Assembly (NCBI GenBank): GCA_004297985.1
Contig: SCRA01000038.1
Span: 26,552-90,551 of the forward strand
Length of the DNA stretch: 64,000 nucleotides
Source: a bacterium
GTDB taxonomy: Bacteria > Vulcanimicrobiota > Vulcanimicrobiia > Vulcanimicrobiales > SCRA01
Reading direction: 5' to 3'
In this document: positions 17,427-26,539 of the stretch, piece by piece
How positions within the stretch are numbered: position 1 is the first letter of the stretch
Layout: every line of letters begins with the position of its first letter
Notes under the pieces: generated by a model
What the model saw: the letters and a program-made list of their open reading frames with translations, nothing else
What the model was told of the DNA's origin: nothing
The model's database searches: none
Position numbers and translations under genes: made by a program

Positions 17427-18917
17427 ATGGCAGAGGAGAGCTCGGTTCAGGAGTACGGCGAAGAGGCGCTGGTCAAGGAGATCCCGCCCAAGGCGGCCGA
17501 TCTCTCGAAGTGGTACACGGCGGCCTGCTGGAAGGCCGAGCTCTTCGATTACACGCCGGTGCGCGGCTCGATCGCGCTGCGGCCGTACGGCTATGCGCTC
17601 TGGGAGAACCTGCAGCGGCAGATGGACGATCGCTTCAAAGCCACCGGCCACGTGAACGCGTACTTTCCGCTCTTCATCCCCGAATCGCTGCTGATGCGCG
17701 AGGCCGCCCACGTGGAGGGCTTCGCCCCCGAAGTGGCGTGGGTCACGCACGGCGGCAACGAGAAGTTGACGGAGCGCCTGGCCGTGCGGCCGACCTCCGA
17801 GGTCATCATCGGCGTCATGTACGCGCGCTGGGTGCAGAGCTACCGCGACCTGCCGGTCCTCATCAACTGCTGGAACAACGTGGTGCGCTGGGAGAAGGCT
17901 ACGCGTCCGTTCCTGCGTACGATGGAGTTCCTCTGGCAGGAGGGGCATACGGCGCACGCCAGCCACGAAGAATCGACGGAAGAAGTTGCGCGCATGCTCG
18001 AGGTCTATCGCGAGGTGGCCGAGGACGTCTGCGCGATGCCCGTGGTGACGGGCGAGAAGTCCGCCGGTGAACGCTTCGCGGGGGCGCTCCATACGTTCTC
18101 GATCGAGGCCCTGATGCCGGACGGTAAGGCGCTTCAGGCGGGTACCTCGCATGACTTGGGTCAGAACTTCGCCAAGGCCTACGATATCGAGTTCGTCGAT
18201 AAGGACCAGCAGGTCAAGCACGCTTGGACGACTTCTTGGGGCGTTTCTTGGCGTATGCTCGGGGGGCTCATCATGACGCACGGCGATGATCGCGGCCTGC
18301 GTCTCCCGCCGGCGCTGGCCCCCTATCAAGTCGTGATCGTCCCCATTCCGAAGAAGGGGAGCGGCGAGTCCGTCACTGCCGTGGCACGCCAGGTGCGTGA
18401 CCGGCTGGTGAAGGCCGGCGTGCGCGTGCGCCTCGACGATCGCGACGAGCACAAGCCAGGCTGGAAATTCAGCGAGTGGGAGATGCGCGGCGTACCCTTG
18501 CGCATCGAGATCGGTGCGCGCGACGTGGAGCAGAATCAGGTCACGGCGGTGCGCCGCGACTGCGAGAAGGGCGACGCCGGCGCGAAGACGGGACTCGCTC
18601 TCGCGCGCTTGGAGTCCGGCGTGTGCGAGCTCCTCGACGCCGTTCAGCACGGCCTCCACGAGCAGGCGCGCGCATATCTCGGCCAGCACCGATTCGAGGC
18701 GCAGACGCGGGAGGAGTTCTTCGATCTCTTGCGCCGCCAAGCCGGGCTCGTGCGCATCCCCTGGTGCGACGATGCGGTCTGCGAGGCCGAGATAAAGGCG
18801 CAGACGTCGGCCACGACGCGCAATCAGGTTCCGCTGGAAGGCGAAGCAGGTCCGGTGAGCTGCGTGGCCTGCGGGAATCCGGCGAAGACGCGCGCCTACT
18901 TCGCGCGCTCCTACTGA
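17427..18917 (+). CDS. proS: Prolyl-tRNA synthetase, archaeal/eukaryotic type
   Basis: ProRS charges tRNA-Pro. The 496-residue length, the LSKWYTAACWKAELFDYTPVRG start and the absence of the bacterial editing INS domain mark the short type-3 (archaeal/eukaryote-like) class, which also occurs in many bacteria. Class II motif 2 and the RPTSE motif (residues 121-125) are visible, with GTSHDLGQNFAKAYDIEF and a motif-3 GVSWRMLGGLIMTHGDDRGLRLPP. The anticodon-binding domain and a C-terminal zinc-like region (CDDAVCEAEI, CVACGNPAKTRAYFARSY) follow; the final Tyr is typical. It is not next to ispG but displaced by about 4.4 kb of inserted genes. Confidence 0.95.
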   Translation: MAEESSVQEYGEEALVKEIPPKAADLSKWYTAACWKAELFDYTPVRGSIALRPYGYALWENLQRQMDDRFKATGHVNAYFPLFIPESLLMREAAHVEGFAPEVAWVTHGGNEKLTERLAVRPTSEVIIGVMYARWVQSYRDLPVLINCWNNVVRWEKATRPFLRTMEFLWQEGHTAHASHEESTEEVARMLEVYREVAEDVCAMPVVTGEKSAGERFAGALHTFSIEALMPDGKALQAGTSHDLGQNFAKAYDIEFVDKDQQVKHAWTTSWGVSWRMLGGLIMTHGDDRGLRLPPALAPYQVVIVPIPKKGSGESVTAVARQVRDRLVKAGVRVRLDDRDEHKPGWKFSEWEMRGVPLRIEIGARDVEQNQVTAVRRDCEKGDAGAKTGLALARLESGVCELLDAVQHGLHEQARAYLGQHRFEAQTREEFFDLLRRQAGLVRIPWCDDAVCEAEIKAQTSATTRNQVPLEGEAGPVSCVACGNPAKTRAYFARSY

Positions 18918-19408
18918 TGCTCGCAGCGCTGGTGCTGGCGCTTGCCACGGCGACGCCTTCGCCGGCGGTGATCTACGAGGCCGCCGCGCGCAGCGCCGGC
19001 AATCGCCGCACGGAGGCGGTCTCGGTGGCGCGGGCGCTCCTGATTCGCCCGCATCTGGCTTCGATCACCAAGGTCCGGGTCGACGGTGCCGCCGGGATCG
19101 CCCCGGTCGCCGGCATCGTGCTCTCGGGTACCAAGTTCCACGCCCACGATCTGAGTTGGGAGGCGATGCTGCGCGAGGGCGAGCGCCTGGCGGCCTTGTC
19201 CTTTGCCGCCGACCCGCGCCTGGCAGAGGTCGACATCTGGGCGACCGTGCCGCTGAACCTCGCCGTAGGAACGCCTTTCGTCTCCGGCGACTTGGCCGTT
19301 CCCGATAGCGCCGTGGTCTTCACGAGGACCCAGCGTCGGGGCGAGGCTCCCGTGCTATGGTGGGACCGGGTATGGCGAGCGAAGGCGTTCCCCGCTCGCG
19401 CGACGTAG
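18917..19408 (+). CDS. Small exported protein of unknown function
   Basis: The ATG overlaps the proS stop (TGATG). The 163-residue product begins with a hydrophobic signal-like segment (MLAALVLALATATPSPAVIYEAAA) and has no other membrane helix. The mature part contains DLSWEAMLREGERLAALSFAADPRLAEVDIWATVPLN, which looks like an alpha/beta fold facing the periplasm. I do not recognise the family. It is followed ten bases later by the M16 peptidase and probably belongs to the same operon as proS. Confidence 0.65.
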   Translation: MLAALVLALATATPSPAVIYEAAARSAGNRRTEAVSVARALLIRPHLASITKVRVDGAAGIAPVAGIVLSGTKFHAHDLSWEAMLREGERLAALSFAADPRLAEVDIWATVPLNLAVGTPFVSGDLAVPDSAVVFTRTQRRGEAPVLWWDRVWRAKAFPARAT

Positions 19409-19418
19409 AAGGGGCGCG

Positions 19419-20681
19419 ATGTATCTGAAGACGACGCTGCCTAACGGTCTGCGTATCGTGACCGAGCAGTTGGCGCATGTCCACTCCGCTTCGATCGGCA
19501 TCTGGGCCGATGTCGGCTCCTCCGCCGAGCGGGCCGAGCAGCGAGGCATTTCGCACTTGATCGAGCACATGCTGTTCAAGGGGACGACCCGGCGCAGCAC
19601 GCGCGAGATCGCCGAGACCATGGACGGCGTCGGCGCGCAGATGAACGCCTTTACGGACAAGGAGCAGACGTGCTACTACGCGCGCGTCATCGACACGCAC
19701 GTGGAGCTGGCGATCGACGTGCTGGCCGATATGTACCAGCATCCGCTCTTCCAGCCCGATGACCTCGGTCGCGAGCAGTCGGTGGTGCTCGAAGAGATCA
19801 AGATGTACGACGACTCGCCCGACGAGATGATCCACGATCTCTTCATCCAGACGATGTGGGAGGGCTCGAAGCTCGGTGCACCGACCATCGGCTACGCCGA
19901 GACGGTGGGCGCGCAGGGGCCCGACGAGCTGCGCTCCTACATGCATCAGCGGTATGCTCCCAACACCACACTCGTGGCCGTGGCCGGAAATGTCAGCCAC
20001 GAGCGCGTCGTCTCCCTCGTGCGCGAGCACTTCGCGGAGTTCGCCGGCGGCGTCATCCCTCCGGAGGCGGACGTTCCGGCGCTCAAGCCGGCACAGGTCG
20101 TGCGCACCAAGGACTCCGAGCAGGCCTATCTCTGCCTCGGCACGCGCGGTCTGCCGATGGGCGATGAGCGCAAGTACGTACTGGCGGTGCTCGACACGAT
20201 CTTGGGCGGGGGGATGTCGAGTCGTCTCTTCCAGGAGATTCGCGAGAAGCGCGGCCTGGTGTATAGCGTCTACAGTTTCCAGCAGTCGTATCGTGGGGCG
20301 GGTCTCTTCGGCGTGTACGCCGGCACGAGCCCGGCCAAAGCGCCGGAGTGCGTCAAAGTCATCCGCGAGCAGCTCGACGAGATGGCGGCCAACGGGCCCA
20401 CGGACGGCGAGTTGACGCGCTCCAAGGAGCATCTGAAGGGCTCGCTGACGCTCTCTTTGGAGTCGTCCTCGGGACGGATGATTCGCTTGGGGCGCGATGA
20501 GCTCGCCATCGGGCACCGCATCGATCCGCAGGAGATCATGGAACGCATCGACGCCGTCCAGCGCGATGAGGTGACCGCCTTGGCGCGCGAACTCTTCGTG
20601 CCCGAGCAGCTCGGGCTCTGCGTGCTCGGTCCCGTGGACGCCGAAGGCATGCGCTTCGATTCGCAGGCCGCAGTCGCGTAG
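19419..20681 (+). CDS. M16-family zinc metallopeptidase (PqqL/mitochondrial-processing-like)
   Basis: This 420-residue peptidase carries the inverted zinc motif HxxEH as HLIEHMLFKGT (residues 46-50), with a distal Glu about 80 residues later in the QSVVLEEIKMYDDSPDE region. The C-terminal half has the R/Y pair signature, GLPMGDERKYVLAVLDTILGGGMSSRLFQEIREKRGLVYSVYSF, typical of the single-chain, two-domain Bacillus YmxG-like group. Members degrade peptides or process precursors; no signal peptide is seen, so the cytoplasm is likely. It lies between the small exported protein and the amj gene. Confidence 0.93.
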   Translation: MYLKTTLPNGLRIVTEQLAHVHSASIGIWADVGSSAERAEQRGISHLIEHMLFKGTTRRSTREIAETMDGVGAQMNAFTDKEQTCYYARVIDTHVELAIDVLADMYQHPLFQPDDLGREQSVVLEEIKMYDDSPDEMIHDLFIQTMWEGSKLGAPTIGYAETVGAQGPDELRSYMHQRYAPNTTLVAVAGNVSHERVVSLVREHFAEFAGGVIPPEADVPALKPAQVVRTKDSEQAYLCLGTRGLPMGDERKYVLAVLDTILGGGMSSRLFQEIREKRGLVYSVYSFQQSYRGAGLFGVYAGTSPAKAPECVKVIREQLDEMAANGPTDGELTRSKEHLKGSLTLSLESSSGRMIRLGRDELAIGHRIDPQEIMERIDAVQRDEVTALARELFVPEQLGLCVLGPVDAEGMRFDSQAAVA

Positions 20682-20690
20682 GCGCGGCGG

Positions 20691-21587
20691 ATGACGCACG
20701 TGATCGCCACGCAGGCGGCGGTCTGTGCGGTTGCTCCGCCGTTGCCGCTCTTTCCTTGGCAGCTGTGGGTCGCGCTAGGGCTGAACCTGGTGGTGACGGC
20801 CATCCAGTTGGGCGCCTACGGGGCACGGCTGGCGGGCGTCATCACGGGGCGCGTCGCCATCTCGATCAGCCTCTTCAACCTCTTCGTGACGGCGAGCCGT
20901 TTGGCGAACCTGGTCTATACGCCGATGTTCGCCTCGCTCTCCGATCATGCGCGCTGCATCATGGAGCACGCTCCGCCGGCCGATCACGCGCAGGCACTCG
21001 GCGCCTTCGACGCACAGTCGCGCATGATTCTGCTCTCGGCGACCTTCGGCGCGCTGATCGGCACGGCGCTGCTCCCGGTCTTCATTCATCTGTACCTGCG
21101 GGGTATCTCGGTCTACGAGCGTTTGGGTTCCATCCCACGCGCGTTGCTGCGTTTGGCCGACCCCGCCGTGCTCGTGAGAATCGCCCGCAGCGCGCGCGTC
21201 CCGCGCCTCACGATGGTGCGCAGCCTCAAACCCGAGGCGGTTCCGATGAAACTGCTGGTCTCCAACGTCATCGTGACCGCCGTCTATACGGCGGGTGTGG
21301 TCGCCGCGTACTATGCCGGCGTGATGCGCCCGGCCGCGGCGGGCACGGCGTTCGGCCTCTCGGGCCTCATCAACGGCATCGGCACCGTCGCCTTCACGCT
21401 GGTGGTCGACCCTACGTCGTCCTTCATCGTCGACCAGGCGGTGAAGGGTGAGCGGAGCGTCGAAGACGTCAAGTCGATGGTGCTCTGGCTGGCCTTGACG
21501 ATGGTGGTGGGGACGCTGCTCTCGCAACTCGTTCTCATTCCGGCGACCGATCTCATCGCCTATGTCGCCCATCTGCTCACGAGGTAG
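20691..21587 (+). CDS. amj: Amj-family alternate lipid II flippase
   Basis: The protein has eight or so membrane segments in 298 residues. It matches the pattern of the DUF2837/Amj family, which can replace MurJ in moving lipid II across the inner membrane in Bacillus. The most telling stretch is GARLAGVITGRVAISISLFNLFV followed by TASRLANLVYTPM near residues 43-80, plus a conserved KLLVSNVIVTAVYTAGVVAAYYAG. It sits beside genes for envelope lipid synthesis (cdsA, dxr, ispG are some 10 kb upstream) and near an envelope lipoprotein and hydrolase, which agrees with cell-wall work. Function is inferred from the family only. Confidence 0.82.
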   Translation: MTHVIATQAAVCAVAPPLPLFPWQLWVALGLNLVVTAIQLGAYGARLAGVITGRVAISISLFNLFVTASRLANLVYTPMFASLSDHARCIMEHAPPADHAQALGAFDAQSRMILLSATFGALIGTALLPVFIHLYLRGISVYERLGSIPRALLRLADPAVLVRIARSARVPRLTMVRSLKPEAVPMKLLVSNVIVTAVYTAGVVAAYYAGVMRPAAAGTAFGLSGLINGIGTVAFTLVVDPTSSFIVDQAVKGERSVEDVKSMVLWLALTMVVGTLLSQLVLIPATDLIAYVAHLLTR

Positions 21588-21592
21588 TCTCC

Positions 21593-22252
21593 ATGCTGCG
21601 TCCGTTGCTGGCCGTTGTGCTCGTCGCCGTGCTCGCTTCGACGGCGGGCTGCGCCTCCTCGATTCAGCGCTGGGTCGTGCGGACGCGCATCTCGCAGGGG
21701 CAGCAGTCGCTGCGTGACGGGAACCTCCCCGACGCCGCGCGCGAGTACCAGCTTGCGCTACGCCTGGCCCCCGGCGATAAGACGGCGCGCGAGGGGCTGG
21801 CCCAAGTGCAGACCGAGCTGGCGCAGAAGTATTTCGAGGAGAGCCAGCTCGGTGAGGCGCTCGATGCGCTCGACGCCGCATTGAAGGCGGACCCGGAGAG
21901 CGTGCGCGTCCAAGAGTTGAGGCAGAAGATCGAGCAGGCGTCGATTCAGAAACAGATCATCGCCACGAACTTCCCCACCTACGCGCAGGCCGGGGCGCAG
22001 ATCACGCAGTCGTATCGCGCGCTGGATCTGCTCAACAAGCGGATCCAGAGAGAGCTGCACACGTTCCGCTACGACTACGATACGGCCCACCTCGATAGTG
22101 CGATCCGCGACTCCTATGCCCTGATCGCCGAGGCCAATCGTGGGACCAACCGGTTATTGGCCTACCGCCAAGTCGTGCAGTCGGGTCTGCCGGAGTCCAG
22201 CAGCGGTGCCGCCGCGCCCGCCACCGGGGGCTCGCTGCTCCCGTTGCCGTAA
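21593..22252 (+). CDS. TPR-containing lipoprotein
   Basis: A lipobox STAGC puts the lipidated cysteine at residue 20, after a hydrophobic signal peptide. Two TPR-like helical repeats follow (about 30-120): GQQSLRDGNLPDAAREYQLALRLAPGDKTAREGLAQ and the next copy. The rest is a coiled helical region with a Ser/Ala/Gly-rich tail. The protein is expected on the outer face of the inner membrane or inner face of the outer membrane and may act as a scaffold. The stop overlaps the next start (TAATG), so it is co-translated with the penicillin-acylase-like gene. Confidence 0.82.
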   Translation: MLRPLLAVVLVAVLASTAGCASSIQRWVVRTRISQGQQSLRDGNLPDAAREYQLALRLAPGDKTAREGLAQVQTELAQKYFEESQLGEALDALDAALKADPESVRVQELRQKIEQASIQKQIIATNFPTYAQAGAQITQSYRALDLLNKRIQRELHTFRYDYDTAHLDSAIRDSYALIAEANRGTNRLLAYRQVVQSGLPESSSGAAAPATGGSLLPLP

Positions 22253-24612
22253 TGCGAACGCTGCGCGCCATCGGTTTGGGGCTGGGCGCGCTGGTCCTGC
22301 TCGTTGCGCTCGCGCTGGGTGCGTGGGTCCTCTCGTGGAGCGTCTTCGCTGCGCGCCCGCAAGCGGTGGGACGACTGGCGCTGCCGGGGCTCGCGTCGAC
22401 GGTAACCGTGGTGCGCGACACGCGCGGTATTCCATACGTGCGCGCGGGCTCGCTGCACGACGCATACGAGACGCAGGGCTACCTCGAGGCTCAAGCGCGC
22501 CTCTTTCAGATGGACATCCTGCGGCGTTTCGTCGGCGGACGCCTGGCTGAAGTCTTCGGGGGCAGCGCGCTCGGCGTGGATGTCGTGCACCGCCAGATCG
22601 GCGGCGAGCAATTGGCTCAGACCATCTACCGCCATGCCGCGGCGAGCGAGCGCCTCGTGCTCGACGCCTACGCTCAGGGGGTCAACGCCGCTATCGCTCG
22701 AGGGCCGCTGCCGCCGGAGTTTCGCGTCCTGTTCTATCGCCCGGAGCCGTGGCGCCCCGAAGATTCGATCCTCTGCGGATTGGCCACCGTCATCGACCTC
22801 ACCCACACGTGGAATCAGATCGCGCTGCGCCAAGCGATCGACGATCGCCTTGGGGCCCACGTTGCCGAGGCGCTCTATCCCATCACCGACCCTGCGTATG
22901 ATGCGCCGCTGGAGGGGCGAGAGGCTCCTGTGGCGGCGATGCCGCCTCTGCACCGCGCACATCACGCGCGGGACGACGCCGTTGCCCTGCCGGTTGCTCT
23001 GACGCTGCCTCGCGGTGCAGACCGGGAGGCCAGCAACGAATGGGCCGTGGGGGGCGCCCACACGCGCAGCGGGCGCGCGCTGTTGGCGAACGATCCGCAT
23101 CTCGACTATACGGTGCCGATGGTCTGGTACGCTATCGCGCTCCACGCGCCGGGGCTCGACGTGATCGGCGCCTCGCTCCCCGGTACGCCGGGCGTGATCT
23201 TGGGTCACAATGCCCACATCGCCTGGGGAGCCACCAACGGCACGGTCTCGACGGTGACGCTCTACCGTGAGCGCGTCGGGCGCGACTCCAGCGGCCACGA
23301 CACCTATCTCGATCCGAAGACGCATCGCTGGACGCCGATGACGGTGCAGCTCGAACGGATCGTCGTCCGCGGCCGGCACAACGTCGCTTTCAAACGCCTC
23401 TCGACTTCGCACGGATTCGTCGTGCTCGATCGAAACGGCAATCTCACGCCCTACGCGGCGGCGTGGGTCGCGGAGCGCGACCCGCGTTCGCCGCTCGATC
23501 CCTTCCTGCGTCTCGACCGCGCCGCCACGCTCGGAGAGGCGCTGGCGGTCTTGCGCCGCTACCCGGGGCCGCCGCAGAACTTCGTGCTTGCCGATGATCG
23601 CGGGCGCGTCGCCTACCATCTGGCGGGCTTCATACCCGATGACGGCATCTGGGGCATGCATGCCGTCGACGGTGCGCACGTGATCGACGCGTGGCACGGC
23701 TACGTCCCCTTCGACGCGCTCCCGCACGTCGCGCCCTCGCGCGATGCCGTCGTCTTTACGGCCAACAACCGTACGTATGGCGCAGGCTATCGCTATCGCT
23801 TGACCGACGCCTTCGGGCCGCCCTACCGCGCTGCGCGCATTCGCTCGCTCTTGACCGAACGTACCGCCTCTACCGCCGAGGAGATGGTGCGTCTCCAACT
23901 CGACGACCGCTCGCCGGCGGAACGCGAGCTCGTACGCGATGTGCTGGCGGCCGTGCGCCGTCATCCAGGGGAGAGCGGCGATGCGCGGGATCTCCAGCTC
24001 CTAGAACGGTGGGACGGGAGATTCGACGGCAACTCGCGTGCCGCGACGTTGGTCTACGCGCTGCGCGTCGACGCGGAGCACGCCTTCGCCAACGCCGTGC
24101 TGGGCGCGGGGTTGGACGCGGCGTGGCTGGACGACGCCGGCGCGCTCGCGCTGACGCCGCTGCTGCGAGCCTTGCGCGAGCGCCCCGCGGGGTGGTTCTC
24201 CGACGGCAGCGGTGATCGACTCCTCTTGCACGCGCTAAGCCAGGCCGAAGCCGGCGAGGGGGCATCGCCGCAGGCGTGGCGCACCGCCGGCGCCACGCAT
24301 CTTCACCATCCGCTCGCGAGGCTAGGGATGACGCTTTTCGATCCCGGTCTGATCCCCGGCTGGGGCGATGCGTTCTCCGTCAAAGTGCAGACGCAGGCAT
24401 ACGGTCAGAGCTTCCGTGCCGTTTGGGAGCCCGGGGCGTGGAGTCGCGGCGGCATGGCCTTTCCGCTCGGCGAGAGCGGGCGCCCCAATATGCCGCACTA
24501 CCGCGATTTGCTGCCTTCCTGGGCGGCAGGTACGATCGGGCCGCTTCCGCTCGATGGGCCGGATGCCGCGGTCGGCGCGTCGGCTGCCTTGCTCCTCGTC
24601 CCGGCTCGCTAG
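22252..24612 (+). CDS. Penicillin-acylase-family N-terminal nucleophile hydrolase
   Basis: This 786-residue membrane-anchored protein belongs to peptidase family S45. After a transmembrane segment at residues 10-32 come the alpha-chain motif VVRDTRGIPYVRAGSLHDAYETQGYLEAQARLFQMD and the autocatalytic cut site. Ser261, in SNEWAVGG, would become the N-terminal nucleophile of the beta chain. The LLANDPHLDYTVP and GHNAHIAWGATNG elements are also typical. Known members hydrolyse beta-lactam side chains or acyl-homoserine lactones, but most genomic homologues have unknown substrates. The start overlaps the lipoprotein stop. Confidence 0.9.
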   Translation: MRTLRAIGLGLGALVLLVALALGAWVLSWSVFAARPQAVGRLALPGLASTVTVVRDTRGIPYVRAGSLHDAYETQGYLEAQARLFQMDILRRFVGGRLAEVFGGSALGVDVVHRQIGGEQLAQTIYRHAAASERLVLDAYAQGVNAAIARGPLPPEFRVLFYRPEPWRPEDSILCGLATVIDLTHTWNQIALRQAIDDRLGAHVAEALYPITDPAYDAPLEGREAPVAAMPPLHRAHHARDDAVALPVALTLPRGADREASNEWAVGGAHTRSGRALLANDPHLDYTVPMVWYAIALHAPGLDVIGASLPGTPGVILGHNAHIAWGATNGTVSTVTLYRERVGRDSSGHDTYLDPKTHRWTPMTVQLERIVVRGRHNVAFKRLSTSHGFVVLDRNGNLTPYAAAWVAERDPRSPLDPFLRLDRAATLGEALAVLRRYPGPPQNFVLADDRGRVAYHLAGFIPDDGIWGMHAVDGAHVIDAWHGYVPFDALPHVAPSRDAVVFTANNRTYGAGYRYRLTDAFGPPYRAARIRSLLTERTASTAEEMVRLQLDDRSPAERELVRDVLAAVRRHPGESGDARDLQLLERWDGRFDGNSRAATLVYALRVDAEHAFANAVLGAGLDAAWLDDAGALALTPLLRALRERPAGWFSDGSGDRLLLHALSQAEAGEGASPQAWRTAGATHLHHPLARLGMTLFDPGLIPGWGDAFSVKVQTQAYGQSFRAVWEPGAWSRGGMAFPLGESGRPNMPHYRDLLPSWAAGTIGPLPLDGPDAAVGASAALLLVPAR

Positions 24613-24699
24613 GCTCGCGCGCCGCGCAGACGTTCAGCGTCTGGTCAGGAGTTGGTGCGACTGTGTGCCGAAGAGCGAACGGTGAAGGGGGGCGTCGCC

Positions 24700-25386
24700 A
24701 TGATGCGCCTGGTGGCGCGCGAGTTGATCGACGACCCCGACGTCGATCGAGCCGCGCTCGTCGCATCGGCGAGGGGTATCGAGGCATCGAACCGCCGCTT
24801 CGGCGGCCATGCCGTCGTGCTTCGCGAGCTCGATCGGCTACGCCGTGCGGGCGTTCCGGTGGAGCGGCTGGTGGATGTCGGCGCGGGCTTCGGCGATCTG
24901 GCTGAGGCGGTTGTCTCATGGGGACGCCGGTACGGATGTTCCGTCGAGGTGCTCTGCATCGACCACCACCCCACGATCCTCGACCTCGCACGCAAGCAGC
25001 GAGGCACGATTCCGGGAGTCACGTTCATCGCCGGCGAGGGATGCTCACTCCCTCTCCAGGAGCACGGCGCCGACGTCGCGCTCTCCACGTTGACGCTCCA
25101 TCACTTGGAGCCGTGCGATGCTGTAGTCATGCTACGTGAGCTGCGCCGCGTCTCGCGCGCGACGCCGATCGTCGCCGACCTGGTGCGAGGTGTCGTTCCG
25201 TACGTACTGGTATGGCTGTGGTCGCGTTTACTGGCTCGCGACCGGCTGAACCGTCACGACGGCCCGCTCTCGGTCCGGCGGGCCTACACGCCGCGCGAGG
25301 CTCTTGCGCTCGCGCGCGAAGCCGGTTGGCACGAGCCGCGCGTTCGCGTCACGGGCGTTCTGCGCATGGTGCTCACCGATGGCTGA
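24700..25386 (+). CDS. Class I SAM-dependent methyltransferase
   Basis: About 228 residues. Motif I LVDVGAGFGDLAEAV and motif II VLCIDHH are followed by DVALSTLTLHHLEP and the post-motif strand PIVADLVRGVVPY. The FGGHAVVLRELDRL start region is typical of methyltransferases paired with oxidoreductases in polyketide or isoprenoid-modifying cassettes. ATG 24700 is chosen for the GGGGGG seven bases upstream; the in-frame ATG 24703 is equally possible. The next gene overlaps its 3' end by eight bases, so both are one transcription and translation unit. Substrate unknown. Confidence 0.83.
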   Translation: MMRLVARELIDDPDVDRAALVASARGIEASNRRFGGHAVVLRELDRLRRAGVPVERLVDVGAGFGDLAEAVVSWGRRYGCSVEVLCIDHHPTILDLARKQRGTIPGVTFIAGEGCSLPLQEHGADVALSTLTLHHLEPCDAVVMLRELRRVSRATPIVADLVRGVVPYVLVWLWSRLLARDRLNRHDGPLSVRRAYTPREALALAREAGWHEPRVRVTGVLRMVLTDG

Positions 25387-26539
25387 CGACGTCGTCATCG
25401 CGGGGGCCGGCCCTGCGGGAAGCGCCCTTGCGCTGCGCCTGGCGCGCGCCGGCGTGGCGGTGCGAGTGATAGAGCGCACTGCCTTTCCGCGCACGAAAGT
25501 CTGTGGTGAATATCTCAGTCCCGGTGCGGTGCGGGAGTTGAACATGCTGGGCGTGGGAACGCGGATCGCGCCTCTCGCCGTGCCGTGCCACGGTATCCGG
25601 ATCTACGCAGCGCGCGGCGGTCCGTTGGCGCTGGCCTTCGACGGCAGTGAGGCTTTGGCGCTGGAGCGCTGCGTCCTGGATGCTGTGCTCCTTGAGGCCG
25701 CGCGTACGACGGGAGCGTTCCACGAGCGGGCGCGCGTGGTCGGCGTGATCATCGAGCGTGGACGCGCCGTTGGTCTACGGGTGCGCGACCCGTCCGGAGC
25801 GCTTGGTGAGCGGCGAGGGCGGGTGGTGGTCGGCGCCGACGGCATCGGCTCGGTGGTGGCTCGGCGGCTGGGCCTCGCCGGTGAGGTGCGTGCCGCGGAC
25901 GAGCGTTTCGCGTTGGGCGGCCACATACGCTCCGCCGCTCTCGATGGATGGATCTCGATGTTCGCCGGTGCGGGCGCCTACTTTGCCGTCAACCCGCTGG
26001 GAGGCGAGCTCGCCAACGCGATGCTCGTGCTTCGTCAACGGGAGATCGCCGCATGGGGCGGACGGATCGATGCCTGCGCACGCCAACGCATCGCCCGTCT
26101 CGTCGGCGGGCGTGCTTCGCTCGCGCTCTTCCCCGCGGATGGCGAACGCATAGCCGTTGGGCCGTTGCGCCAGCGCGTGCGCCGCCCTTATGCGCCCGGC
26201 GCGCTGTTAGTGGGCGATGCTGCAGGCTTTCTGGATCCGTTCACGGGTCAAGGCGTATGGATGGCGCTGGAGGGCGCGCGCAACGCAGCGGATGCCGTTC
26301 TCGGCGTCCTACGCGGCGATGCCCGGGAGGCATCGGCGTGGCGTGGATACGCGCGGGCGTGCCGGCGCTCGTGGCTCCCACGGTGGATGCTCAGCACCGG
26401 CATCGGACTCTTGCGCAGCCGCGACGGGTTGGCGATTCGAGCCCTCGAGCGCGCGTGTATCCATCGCAAAGTGGCGGCGAGCCTTTTCGGTGCCTGTGCT
26501 GGAACGAGCTCTGCTCTACGGCGGCCGCCAGAACAGTAG
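25379..26539 (+). CDS. FAD-dependent oxidoreductase, geranylgeranyl-reductase-like
   Basis: This 386-residue flavoprotein has the Rossmann GxGxxG at residues 9-14 (IAGAGPAG), a second FAD motif around VVGADG, and the GDAAGFLDPFTGQGVWMALE hallmark of the FAD-binding group that includes geranylgeranyl reductases and halogenase-like monooxygenases. The KVCGEYLSPGAVREL segment matches the geranylgeranyl-reductase subgroup (C-x2-x-x4-SP). It starts inside the methyltransferase stop (ATGGCTGA). A plausible role is reducing or hydroxylating a lipid, polyketide or isoprenoid carried with the methyltransferase; no substrate is indicated. The 3' end overlaps the convergent TetR gene by 24 bases. Confidence 0.85.
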   Translation: MADDVVIAGAGPAGSALALRLARAGVAVRVIERTAFPRTKVCGEYLSPGAVRELNMLGVGTRIAPLAVPCHGIRIYAARGGPLALAFDGSEALALERCVLDAVLLEAARTTGAFHERARVVGVIIERGRAVGLRVRDPSGALGERRGRVVVGADGIGSVVARRLGLAGEVRAADERFALGGHIRSAALDGWISMFAGAGAYFAVNPLGGELANAMLVLRQREIAAWGGRIDACARQRIARLVGGRASLALFPADGERIAVGPLRQRVRRPYAPGALLVGDAAGFLDPFTGQGVWMALEGARNAADAVLGVLRGDAREASAWRGYARACRRSWLPRWMLSTGIGLLRSRDGLAIRALERACIHRKVAASLFGACAGTSSALRRPPEQ

